Source of the DNA: CAVWDU01 sp963840725
Lineage (GTDB): Bacteria > Pseudomonadota > Gammaproteobacteria > Pseudomonadales > Halieaceae
Assembly (NCBI GenBank): GCA_963840725.1
Contig: CAWIZY010000007.1
Coordinates: 100,494 to 164,493, forward strand
Reading direction: 5' to 3'
Length of the DNA: 64,000 bases
Numbering within the stretch: the first letter of the stretch is position 1; every line of letters begins with the position of its first letter. The notes beneath the pieces are model-generated. The model saw nothing but the letters and a program-made list of their open reading frames with translations. It made no database searches and was not told the origin of the DNA. Below are positions 34,479 through 42,931 of the stretch, piece after piece. The translations under genes were made by a program, and so were the position numbers.

Positions 34479-36539
34479 TCATGCCGCGTCACTCGCTAGC
34501 AGTGGAATCTCCACACGGAATATCGAACCCTGTCCGGGTGTGCTCTCAACGGTGATGTCTCCACCCAGTGAGCGGATGAATTCGCGGCTTTCGAATGCGC
34601 CAATACCCATGCCCGTGAGTCCCTTGGTTGAGTCAAATGGTTTAAACAGGCGATTGTTAATGAAAGTTTGTTCCATTCCCGAGCCACTATCCGCTACTTC
34701 AATAGTCGCGTACTGCCCGTTTTTGCCCAGCCTCACTCGCACGGCTCCCTCTTTGTCAGTGGCCTCCTGGGCGTTTTGGATAAGATGCCCAAACACGGTC
34801 TGCAGGCGATCGCGGCTGGCCTGTACTGAGGGGTGAGAATCCGCAGTAAAGGTGGGAGCCGGCGTCTGAGCGCTGCGCGCTTCGACTACCTCTTGCAATA
34901 GCTCAGTGAGGTCTACCTGCAGGGCGGTGGTGCCGCGCATTCCACTGCGCATCTGCTCCATCAGCTTGGTCATCCGATCGACCGAGTTACTGATGGTACT
35001 GATCATATCATCGACAAAAGCCGGGTTGTGCTTGTGCTTCTCGGCATTGGTGACCATGAGAGACTGCTGAGCGAGAATGTTTTTAAGGTCGTGAATAACA
35101 TAGGCTGAGAGGCGGTTAAATGCCTCAAATTGCCGCGCTTCGACCAATTCCTCGTTGGCGAGAAATTGTGCGAGGTGGCTTGCTGCCTGGCGCCCTGCAG
35201 TTTTTAGCAGGTCTCGGTCTTCCCAATTCAGTGACTTTTTCAGCTCGGATCGCTTTAACAAGAGAATACCTTCCAGGTCCTCTTTGAACATCAGCGGGAT
35301 AATGAGCCAGGCATCCGGCGTCCGGAGCAGCCAATCGGGTAACGACAGGTCGCCGTAAATGTCCGAGGCAGACTGAAACTCCTCGATGTCGATGACCCAA
35401 CCCCTATGGTGCAGCCACTCGGTCAGCTCAGCCGTCATCGGAGTTTCAACTGGCGTGTTCATTTGCCAATTTTCCATCAGGCGATAGCGCCCGTCTCCGC
35501 TGGTAGCCCATAGCAGTCCACCCGTGCTGTCTACCAATGGAGCCATGGCCCGGGTGATACCTCCTGGTACGTTATCGCCGATGGAGGCCAGGGTCTGGGT
35601 AAACTTCAGCCACTCTTCCCGATAGTCATATTTATAGCTGAAGAAGTGTTTGTTCAACAGCACTCTGACCGTGGCGCGTATCTTTCCGGAAAAGAGCAGG
35701 GCGAAGAGCAGGGCGGCGGTAGCCATCAGAAACGAGACCTGTAAAATCCCACCCCAGGTTGCGTTCATGTATTTTATGAAATAGCCGGCTAGCGCCATCA
35801 GTATCAGATAGAGTCCGGCTCCCAGCAGCGTGACGCTGTGGAAGACCACTTTGCGCGATACCTGCAGGCTGAATTCGGTGGAGGTACTTCTCGACACTGA
35901 GACTGCGATCAAAGGGGCGGCGATGGCGTTAACAAGCCCGCGGGCCTGCCAGAGCTGTGGGTCCAGTTCCCGGAACAACAATCCTTCAGCGTACATGAAA
36001 AAATCGTAGGCGTAGATGCCACCCAGCCCAAGGCAGAGGTATTTCAGCGCCCAGCGTTCACTGTCGCTGGAGTTGCGGAACAATTGCTCAATCAGCAGCA
36101 GGCCGCCTATGGCCATGATCAGCCAGATAAGGAAAATCGTGTTGCTGTACAGGGTGTAGTCAATTGCAAAGTGCCTCATCAGGGGCCTGAGGAGCAGAAT
36201 GACGAGAGCGGCCAGTCCGATTCCAAAGTAGGCTCTGCGGGTCCAGTGATGGGCGGAAAAGCCGGGTTGATTGTCAAAACGTAAAGCGAGGATCTTCAGG
36301 AGAAACACCAGCCAGGCTGCGTTTCTTGCCCACTCGCAGAGCTCAATGAGCTTGACCGGTGGGTACTCGTTAAGGGTGCCGAGTGCGATCACCGCAGCCC
36401 AGAGGCTGGTCAGGGCGCTGACAGCAACGAGGAGAATGCCCAGACGCCTGCCGCGCCAGGTGGCGATCAACAACACGGTCAGCAGTGCATAGGCGATGGC
36501 ACTGGTCGAATAACTGTATAAGCCCACATTGGCGAGCAT
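34479..36539 (-). CDS. prsK: PEP-CTERM system histidine kinase PrsK
   Basis: 686 aa sensor kinase. The N-terminal half holds roughly eight membrane helices (to about residue 300). A GAF-like region (about 310-460) follows. The H-box VIHDLKNIL contains the phospho-accepting His, the N-box LIQNAQEATD and the glycine loops SGSGM and GMGIGA form the ATP site. The family is specific to PEP-CTERM genomes and pairs with PrsR, encoded immediately downstream. The signal it senses is unknown. Confidence 0.93.
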   Translation of the reverse strand: MLANVGLYSYSTSAIAYALLTVLLIATWRGRRLGILLVAVSALTSLWAAVIALGTLNEYPPVKLIELCEWARNAAWLVFLLKILALRFDNQPGFSAHHWTRRAYFGIGLAALVILLLRPLMRHFAIDYTLYSNTIFLIWLIMAIGGLLLIEQLFRNSSDSERWALKYLCLGLGGIYAYDFFMYAEGLLFRELDPQLWQARGLVNAIAAPLIAVSVSRSTSTEFSLQVSRKVVFHSVTLLGAGLYLILMALAGYFIKYMNATWGGILQVSFLMATAALLFALLFSGKIRATVRVLLNKHFFSYKYDYREEWLKFTQTLASIGDNVPGGITRAMAPLVDSTGGLLWATSGDGRYRLMENWQMNTPVETPMTAELTEWLHHRGWVIDIEEFQSASDIYGDLSLPDWLLRTPDAWLIIPLMFKEDLEGILLLKRSELKKSLNWEDRDLLKTAGRQAASHLAQFLANEELVEARQFEAFNRLSAYVIHDLKNILAQQSLMVTNAEKHKHNPAFVDDMISTISNSVDRMTKLMEQMRSGMRGTTALQVDLTELLQEVVEARSAQTPAPTFTADSHPSVQASRDRLQTVFGHLIQNAQEATDKEGAVRVRLGKNGQYATIEVADSGSGMEQTFINNRLFKPFDSTKGLTGMGIGAFESREFIRSLGGDITVESTPGQGSIFRVEIPLLASDAA

Positions 36540-36805
36540 AGAGAGTGAGTCCCGGTGAGTGATCCGTGGAGATTGTCCGAACTGTGGTGCTGGTCACGCA
36601 ATGACATAGCATCGGTTTGGCAATAACCCTATACTCTGTCTGCGTGAGTGTAAACGTGGAACTGACCCGAGTGAGAGCTGCCGCACAAAAGGCGGGCGGC
36701 TGAGAATGGCGGTCATGAAAAACGCGCCGTCACCTACGTTTTTGGGCGGCGATACAGCTAATGAATCAGGGTAACTTTTCTTTGAAAACAGAGGAATCGA
36801 AATCG

Positions 36806-37845
36806 ATGCCGTTCAGCGACCGGCTATCGGATAAGCTCTCGGCAGTGAGCGCTACATGGCTAGTGACCGGTGCCGCCGGCTTCATTGGTTCAAACCTGGT
36901 TGAATGCCTTCTGGAGCATGACCAGTCGGTGGTTGGGCTGGATAATTTTTCGACCGGACACCGCGCCAATCTGGAGGATGTTCGCGCCTCTGTCGGCGAG
37001 GATCACTGGCGCAAATTTGCTATGGTCGAAGGAGATATACGGGAAATCGAGGCCTGCCGGCAGGTGGTGGAGGGCGCTGATTACGTTCTCCACCAGGCCG
37101 CACTTGGCAGTGTCCCCAGATCACTGGTTGATCCGATTCTCAGCAACCAGTCCAATGTCGACGGCTTTCTGAATATGTTGGTCGCAGCGCGTGACGCCGG
37201 AGTCAAGCGTTTCGTATATGCAGCCTCCTCATCGACTTATGGTGACCATCCCGGTCTGCCCAAGGTTGAAGATACCATCGGAAGGCCGCTTTCTCCCTAT
37301 GCTGTGACCAAGTACGTAAACGAATTGTACGCTGACGTTTTTGCACGTGCCTATGGGATGGAGACAATCGGTCTGCGGTATTTCAACGTGTTCGGCCGCA
37401 GACAGGACCCGCAGGGGGCTTACGCAGCGGTCATCCCGCGCTGGATTGAAGAACTGATGAGTGGAGCCGTCTGCCAGATTAATGGCGACGGCGAGACGTC
37501 CAGAGATTTTTGCTACATTGACAATACGGTCCAGGCGAATGTTCTCGCCGCCCTTGCAGACGACCCATCCGCAGCAACCAGGTTTATAACGTCGCCTACG
37601 GCGCGCGCACCACGCTCAACGAACTGTATCTGACGATTCGTGATCAGTTGGCGACCGCGCTTCCCGAACTGGTTGGTCGAGAGGCACATCGGGCCGAATT
37701 CAGAGAGGGCGATGTGAGGCACTCTCAGGCGGATATCGGGCGGGCTGTGTCGCTACTCGGTTACTCGCCTCAGTACGATGTTCACGAGGGTCTGGCAAAA
37801 ACCGTGCAGTGGTATCTGGCCAGAGCAGATCAGGACCGGCCATGA
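36806..37845 (+). pseudogene. wbpP: UDP-N-acetylglucosamine 4-epimerase, WbpP/VipB/TviC family (one frameshift)
   Basis: Interconverts UDP-GlcNAc and UDP-GalNAc and their uronic acids. Motifs are strongly WbpP-like: TGAAGFIGSNLVE, HQAALGSVPRSL, catalytic S-S-S-T with YAVTKYVNELYADVF (Y-x3-K) and GLRYFNVFGRRQDP. The frame breaks near 37576, where NQVYNVAYGARTTLNELY continues in another frame; one missing A in the AA at 37576-37577 explains it. The repaired length is about 346 aa. GAGGA upstream favours ATG 36806; an in-frame ATG at 36761 exists. The stop overlaps the wbpO start. Confidence 0.9.
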
Positions 37846-39242
37846 GTACCCCGGAATTGACTGAAAAGGCACCTTTGCGGGCCGGAGTTGAACGCGACCG
37901 CGCGCCAGTCGACCAGTCGGGGGTTGGTTTGGAGACAGTGGCGGTGGTGGGTTTGGGTTACGTGGGCTTGCCTCTGGCGGTTGCCTTTGGAGCCAGCCGC
38001 AGGACTCTGGGTTTTGACTTGAATGAGGCTAAACTGGACAGTTATCGCGGTGGAGTTGATCCCAGCGGCGAAGTGGCGACCGGGGCGATGGAGGCTGCGG
38101 TCTCGCTCCAGTATACGGCGAAGCCTGAGGATCTCGCCGCGGCGGATATTATTGTTGTCGTTGTCCCCACGCCGATCGATCAGGCCAAGCGCCCGGACCT
38201 GCGGCCACTGGAGGCTGCTTGTCGGACTGTGGCGCGACATATGACGGCCGGTACCACGGTGATCTTCGAGTCCACCGTCTATCCCGGCTGCACAGAAGAG
38301 GTCTGCGTGCCCATTCTGGAGCAGGACTCCGGGCTGGTGTGGTCGGGCAGGTCGGGGAACGATGATGTCTCGGGGGATGGTTTTAACGTCGGTTACTCAC
38401 CCGAGCGTATCAACCCCGGGGACAAGGTGCACCGACTCGAAACGATTATCAAGGTGGTCTCGGGCGATACGCCCGGGACGCTGGAGCAGGTAGCGAATCT
38501 CTATGAGTCGGTAGTGACTGCAGGCGTACACCGGGCCGCCAGCATTAAGGTAGCTGAGGCCGCCAAGGTTATTGAAAACACCCAGCGAGACCTCAACATT
38601 GCGCTTATGAACGAGCTGGCGATCATTTTTGGCCGCCTGGACATCGACACACTCGATGTTCTGGAGGCGGCGGGGACCAAGTGGAACTTCCTGCCGTTCC
38701 GACCGGGATTGGTCGGTGGGCATTGCATTGGTGTTGACCCCTATTACCTGACCTACAAGTCTCAGAGTGTGGGGTATCACCCCCAGGTGGTACTGGGCGG
38801 TCGCCAGACTAATGACGGCATGGGTAAATATATTGCAGAACAGACCGTGAAGCAGCTGGTTCATCTTGGTCATCCCGTCAGTGGCGCGCAGATAACGATC
38901 CTGGGCTTGACCTTCAAGGAAAACTGTCCGGACCTGAGAAATTCGAGAGTTGTCGACATTATCGCCGAACTTCGAGAATATTGTTGCGATGTGACGGTGC
39001 ACGACCCGGCTGCCAGCAGTGCTGAAGCCGAGCGAGAATACGGTATCGGGTTGACGGACTGGGAGGCGTTGCCAGCCGCGCAGGCCATTATTGTTGCCGT
39101 ACCTCACCGCCAGTATCTGGACCAGTCGCAGGACGGTGGCTTGCTCAACAGCCTCGTGCCCGGTGGTCTCGTGGTTGACGTTAAATCAGTACTCGACCGC
39201 GCAATGGTAAAAACGAGCGGGGCTCGGCTCTGGCGTCTATAA
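37842..39242 (+). CDS. wbpO: UDP-N-acetyl-D-galactosamine dehydrogenase, WbpO/TviB family
   Basis: 466 aa. Oxidises UDP-GalNAc to UDP-GalNAcA. NAD-binding VGLGYVGLPLA near residue 39, catalytic Cys in GGHCIGVDPYYL and the C-terminal GLTFKENCPDLRNS motif define the nucleotide-sugar dehydrogenase family. The ATG at 37842 overlaps the wbpP stop (ATGA). The wbpP-wbpO pair is the UDP-GalNAcA pathway known from P. aeruginosa O6 and Vi antigen, so a GalNAcA-type residue in the exopolysaccharide is likely. Confidence 0.92.
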   Translation: MSTPELTEKAPLRAGVERDRAPVDQSGVGLETVAVVGLGYVGLPLAVAFGASRRTLGFDLNEAKLDSYRGGVDPSGEVATGAMEAAVSLQYTAKPEDLAAADIIVVVVPTPIDQAKRPDLRPLEAACRTVARHMTAGTTVIFESTVYPGCTEEVCVPILEQDSGLVWSGRSGNDDVSGDGFNVGYSPERINPGDKVHRLETIIKVVSGDTPGTLEQVANLYESVVTAGVHRAASIKVAEAAKVIENTQRDLNIALMNELAIIFGRLDIDTLDVLEAAGTKWNFLPFRPGLVGGHCIGVDPYYLTYKSQSVGYHPQVVLGGRQTNDGMGKYIAEQTVKQLVHLGHPVSGAQITILGLTFKENCPDLRNSRVVDIIAELREYCCDVTVHDPAASSAEAEREYGIGLTDWEALPAAQAIIVAVPHRQYLDQSQDGGLLNSLVPGGLVVDVKSVLDRAMVKTSGARLWRL

Positions 39243-39277
39243 TAAGAGGTTGTCAGTCAGGGCTGCGGCGTCAAGCA

Positions 39278-39296
39278 TGTCAGAAATTTTAACACT
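39278..39296 (+). promoter_or_regulatory. Putative PrsR upstream activator site (PEP-CTERM box candidate 2)
   Basis: TGTCAGAAATTTTAACACT, the partner of the site at 24022-24040, 92 bases upstream of the -24 GG. A further TGTCAG lies at 39251-39256 in the context GAGGTTGTCAG, which is also the context of the site at 24 kb, so two activator copies may be present here. Confidence 0.62.
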
Positions 39297-39368
39297 CAGG
39301 AGGGTGTTGTACGGTAGCCCGCGGGGGCTCCTACAAGAAAAGGCCTATAAATCAATAGGTTAAGAACA

Positions 39369-39384
39369 TGGTATGTAAATTGCA
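39369..39384 (+). promoter_or_regulatory. Sigma-54 (-24/-12) promoter of the Tat-like small protein gene
   Basis: TGGTATGTAAATTGCA has GG at 39370-39371 and GC at 39382-39383 with N10 spacing, and a perfect TTGCA -12 element. The -24 element differs from TGGCACG at two bases. Transcription would start near 39395, 45 bases before the ATG. Confidence 0.72.
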
Positions 39385-39439
39385 TGCTGTGAGTAAGGGA
39401 CGGCAGTTTTGCTGCATACAGGTTATGGGAATTTAAATT

Positions 39440-40006
39440 ATGTCCGAAGAGAAACAGCGGGAAGACGCGGTGAGCGCGTCTCCGAGCGACCGACATCCGC
39501 TCGACAGCTCGCGTCGAAACTTCACCAGAATGGGGCTTGGGGCGCCTGTGCTGATGACTCTGGCGAGTCAGCCGGTATTTGGTGCGAATTGTGGTTCAAA
39601 TGCCGCTTCCGGGAACTTGTCTGACCCGGACAGGGGGGAATGTACCAGGGGCTTCTCGGCGGAGGCTATCCTGGACTCGGGGAACTATGGCCCCAGGTAT
39701 ATGCACTACCACAAAATTAGGGAGACCATGCTGGGAGAGATGGTTCACATATTCCCCGGAAATCAGCAGAACAAAAACCTCAAGCAGATTTTGATGCATG
39801 GCAACGAGATGCAGACGCTGGCGGTAGCGGCAATGATAAACGCCAGTATGTCGATGACCTATATACTCACCAGCGAACAGCTGGCGGAGTTGCTAAGAAA
39901 CGGGACCCCCGCCTCCAATGGTGCTTTATCGGCACGTATGCGTCGGGTTTCCATGCCTTATTACGGAATGACCACCGAGCAGTTCCTCGCGTGGACGATG
40001 ATCTAG
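39440..40006 (+). CDS. Small protein with Tat-like leader, linked to the HPr-rel-A module
   Basis: 188 aa, function unknown. A 20-odd residue polar leader precedes SRRNFTRMGLGAPVLMTLAS, which fits a twin-arginine signal (S-R-R-x-F-x-R then a moderately hydrophobic stretch ending PVFGA). The mature part has three early residues NCG...SGNLSDPDRGEC with two Cys, then a helical domain rich in Met, His and Tyr (GPRYMHYHKIRETMLGEM). Small proteins with an RR-F leader and an APV-TLAS-PV segment are, to my memory, frequent next to HprK-related kinase A. A sigma-54 promoter and activator site lie upstream. No cofactor-binding domain is recognised. Confidence 0.7.
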   Translation: MSEEKQREDAVSASPSDRHPLDSSRRNFTRMGLGAPVLMTLASQPVFGANCGSNAASGNLSDPDRGECTRGFSAEAILDSGNYGPRYMHYHKIRETMLGEMVHIFPGNQQNKNLKQILMHGNEMQTLAVAAMINASMSMTYILTSEQLAELLRNGTPASNGALSARMRRVSMPYYGMTTEQFLAWTMI

Positions 40007-40103
40007 CAGGTCGTTGATTTCGTTTTCGAGGCATTCAGTGGCAGGAAAAAGCAGGCGAACTGAGGGCGTGTACAGTGAGTACATGACCTATTTGAGCCTG
40101 GTT

Positions 40104-40168
40104 TCAATGTAGCGGCGGTCGGACCGGTAGAACAACAACAACCTGCGAGGTCACTTGATCACCTCCTT
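40104..40168 (-). other. Very strong Shine-Dalgarno with a 16-codon ORF
   Basis: On the minus strand AAGGAGGTGATC (40168 down to 40157) is fully complementary to the 16S rRNA tail and lies seven bases (from AGG) before GTG 40154. The ORF is 16 codons and ends at 40104. It may be a leader peptide or chance. Confidence 0.25.
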
Positions 40169-40260
40169 GGGGCCGGGCAGCCAGCGATAGTGTGAACAGA
40201 CGCTCGGTTTAGCACTCTTGGACCGTCTGCAGCGGGGGTGCTGTGATAGACTCCCGCAGC

Positions 40261-40568
40261 ATGATATTTGGTAATCACACACGTCTTTCTGCGCCCTCTG
40301 GGCCGCGACCATTGGTGCGGTGGCTGGGTTCAGAGGTCGTCGTTTACAATCCGGTTTCAGCCGATACGCACTTGTTGAATCCCTCGGTGGTCGCTGTACT
40401 CGAAGATATTATCGCCGGCGAGCGAACGTATCCGTCGTTGCTGCCCGGTTTCGGGATCAGGCTGCCCCTGGCATGTCTGCTGCGCAAGCGGAAGCCTATT
40501 TGTGTGATGCCCTGACTCAGCTTTCAGCACTCGATCTGATTGACGTAGTCGAGGCGCAGGCAGATTGA
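40261..40568 (+). pseudogene. PqqD-family peptide chaperone of the HPr-rel-A system (one frameshift)
   Basis: About 102 aa once repaired. The PqqD-like winged-helix core is visible at VRWLGSEVVVYNPVSADTHLL followed by a helix VVAVLEDII. The second half (AAPGMSAAQAEAYLCDALTQ and SALDLIDVVE) lies in another frame; one missing base near CCCGGTTTCGGG at 40443-40454 explains it. PqqD-like domains bind leader peptides for modifying enzymes. An upstream in-frame GTG at 40243 is possible. The stop overlaps the TTG start of the kinase. Confidence 0.72.
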
Positions 40569-41470
40569 AGCTGGCCGATCTCGACCCGGTGCAGCTCAGG
40601 GATGGGCTGAAAGAGGGCACTCTTGGGCTGTGTATTGGCGACTTTGATGTGCGCCTCAAGTCATCGCTGCCCGCTGTGTTGCTCAACCTGCAACAGTTGT
40701 ACGCCAACTACCCAATACTGGCGCAAGGCGAGATTGCGGATTTCTATCTCGAATTGAAATCGCCAAGCATGTTGCGGCGGTTCTTGCGGCCCCAGGTCAA
40801 TTTCTACAATGACGGCGTCGTGCCTTTCAAGCCGCTTCCGCTGGCTCAGGCCTTTGCGATGTTTGAGTGGGGGCTGAACTGGTGTGTCGCCGGCAACGCT
40901 CATGACCGGCTGATCATCCATGCCGCCGTGGTTGAGCGCCAGGGCAAGGCGGTTATTCTTCCGGGAACCCCCGGCAGCGGCAAGAGCACCCTCTGCGCGG
41001 CCATGATCAGTCGCGGTTGGCGACTACTTTCTGATGAAATGACGCTGATTGATCTTGAGAATGGTCTGGTCAGACCTTTTCCGCGCCCGGTGAGCTTGAA
41101 AAACCAGTCCATAGAGGTAATCCAGTCCTATGCTCCGGATGCCTTTATGGGCGAGGTGGTGCGCGATACCTCCAAAGGAACGGTTGGCCATCTGCGTCCG
41201 CCCGCAGCGAGTGTCGACCGGGCCCTGGAACCCGCAGCTCCGGCACTGGTCGTATTTCCCAAATACCGGGCGAATGCCGGTGTAGCGTTGACCCCCATGT
41301 CCAGAGGTTACGCATTTCATGGAGATGGTAAGCAATAGCTTCAACTACCATGTGCTGGGTCAGATGGTTTTGAAGCGCTCGCCGCTCTGATGGAGCGCAG
41401 CGATAGCTATAGCCTCGACTATAGCGATCTGGATCAGGCGCTGGCGACCATAGGGGAACTTTTGGAGTGA
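40565..41470 (+). pseudogene. HprK-related kinase A (HPr-rel-A system; compensating frameshifts)
   Basis: About 300 aa. The kinase P-loop is LPGTPGSGKSTL near residue 139, with a WRLLSDEMTLID segment behind it, as in HPr kinase. No HPr/PTS partner is encoded nearby, so the substrate is probably not HPr. The main frame stops at 41338. An extra T in the run 41315-41317 and a missing base near 41363 restore a conserved C-terminus (NSFNYHVLGQ, then SYSLDYSDLDQAL). The stop overlaps the GTG start of the nucleotidyltransferase. Start TTG 40565. Confidence 0.8.
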
Positions 41471-42541
41471 GGACGCCCGCGGTGTTAATCCGTTATCTGC
41501 GCAATTCTGGTCAGGCTGCCAGTGAGTTTACGATGGCAGACTGGTCAACGTTGTTGCGCGAGTCACAGCGCAACAAGCTGTTGAGCCGGGTAGCCGGCAC
41601 GTTGACGCAGGATGGCAGCTTGCAAGCCTGCCGGAAAAAGTGCGCCGCCGTTTCGAGGGTGCACTCAAGGTGGCGGCGGGCAGCAGTCGGTCAGTGCGAT
41701 GGGAGGTCGAAAAGATCGAAACGGCCCTGTCGGGTGCGAAAATTCCCTTTGTTTTGTTAAAGGGGGCTGCGTACGAAATGGCCGGTCTGCCCGCTGCCAC
41801 AGGACGATTGTTTGTCGATGTGGATATCATGGTCCGGCTGGATGACCTCGAGCGCGCGGAGCGAGCGCTGTTTGACCACGACTGGATATCTTCCAAGCTC
41901 GACGCCTATGACCAGCGCTATTACCGTACCTGGATGCATGAGATCCCGCCAATGCGCCATATCACCCGAAATACGTCTCTGGACGTCCATCACACGATAC
42001 TGCCGCCCACAGCTGCGTTCAAGCCAGATGTCCAGAAACTTTGGGGCGAGGCCTCTGAACTGCCGGGTCATCCCGGTGTCTGGGTGCTTTCGAACACCGA
42101 TATGGTTTTACACAGTGCTGTCCACTTGTTTCATGATGGTGATCTCGCTGGAGGGCTCCGGGACCTGGTCGACCTGGATTCTCTATTGGCGTACTTCGGC
42201 AGCGATACCGCTTTTTGGTCGCAGCTGTTGGAGCGAGCGATTGAAATGGATCTTGTCCGACCCTGCTACTACGCACTCAAGTACAGTCGCAATATACTAG
42301 GGACACAAGTGCCGGATGACGTGCTCGCAAAAACCGGGGTCCTGGGGGCACCAAACCCCCTACTGGAGGCGGGAATGGACATCCTGGTAGCTGCGGCGTT
42401 GGAGCCCAGCCGTGCAAACCTCGATTCTCGATGGTCCGGATTCAATCGCTGGTTGTCTGTATTCGTTCGCACTACCTGCGCATGCCGTTGTACCTGCTGT
42501 TGCCTCATCTAACCAGGAAGGCGCTGAATCCCCACTCCTGA
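41467..42541 (+). pseudogene. Nucleotidyltransferase-family protein of the HPr-rel-A cluster (two frameshifts)
   Basis: About 358 aa after repair. The core IPFVLLKGAAYEMAGLP followed by GRLFVDVDIMVR (D-x-D) resembles the minimal nucleotidyltransferase domain that usually accompanies HprK-related kinase A. A HLFHDGDLAGGLRDLVDLDSL helical segment follows. Shifts lie near 41625 and 42469; each looks like one missing base. The 3' end in the repaired frame reads HYLRMPLYLLLPHLTRKAL and stops at 42541. Start GTG 41467, coupled to the kinase. Confidence 0.78.
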
Positions 42542-42549
42542 ATACTGTG

Positions 42550-42750
42550 TCATTGTGCCTTGAGAGACAGCGCCTCAAGTTTCAGGAGGCAGGCGAAAAC
42601 CATAAGGCTGGTGCCGATGGTGAACAACGTGGTTACTTCGTGCCCTGCGAGATAATAGTTGTCGCTCAACCGCATCGAGCCCGATAGTGCGCAAGCTATA
42701 ACGCCAACCAATCCTGTCATGCGTCCGGACAGGTTCAGGAATCGTGACAT
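42550..42750 (-). CDS. Small two-helix membrane protein, unknown
   Basis: 66 aa, about two membrane segments (near residues 10-25 and 38-57). GGAG six bases before the ATG supports translation. It is convergent with the nucleotidyltransferase, only eight bases away. No family recognised. Confidence 0.5.
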   Translation of the reverse strand: MSRFLNLSGRMTGLVGVIACALSGSMRLSDNYYLAGHEVTTLFTIGTSLMVFACLLKLEALSLKAQ

Positions 42751-42931
42751 GTGAGTCTCCGCTGATTAATAGTTAGTGTGCTGAGCTTACTCTCCCTCCC
42801 CCTTGCCCGACAAGCGGGCGTGTTAGCTGGGAGTTTGTGACTGCTGTCGCGTTCTTACTTAGTTGTCTTGCAAACCTTTGGTATCTTTGCCAAGCTTGAA
42901 GCCCTTCCGATCCCTAAGCGAACGCTGCTAA

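Noticed and set aside
36644..36664. A third possible PrsR-type element upstream of prsK (minus strand, GGTCAG-N10-ACACT)
   Set aside because: The spacer is two bases longer, the first base differs and no GG-N10-GC promoter lies at the right distance.
36745..36760. GG-N10-GC spacing just upstream of wbpP
   Set aside because: Only the four invariant bases fit; the rest of the -24 and -12 boxes does not. Such matches are common by chance.
40042..40113. A 24-codon plus-strand ORF (GTG start) as a possible precursor peptide for the PqqD-like protein
   Set aside because: No ribosome binding site and no leader/core organisation. The Tat-like protein is a better candidate.
40092..40226. Two further GG-N10-GC matches before the PqqD-like gene
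   Set aside because: Neither has TTGC at -12 or an upstream TGTCAG-N8-ACACT element.
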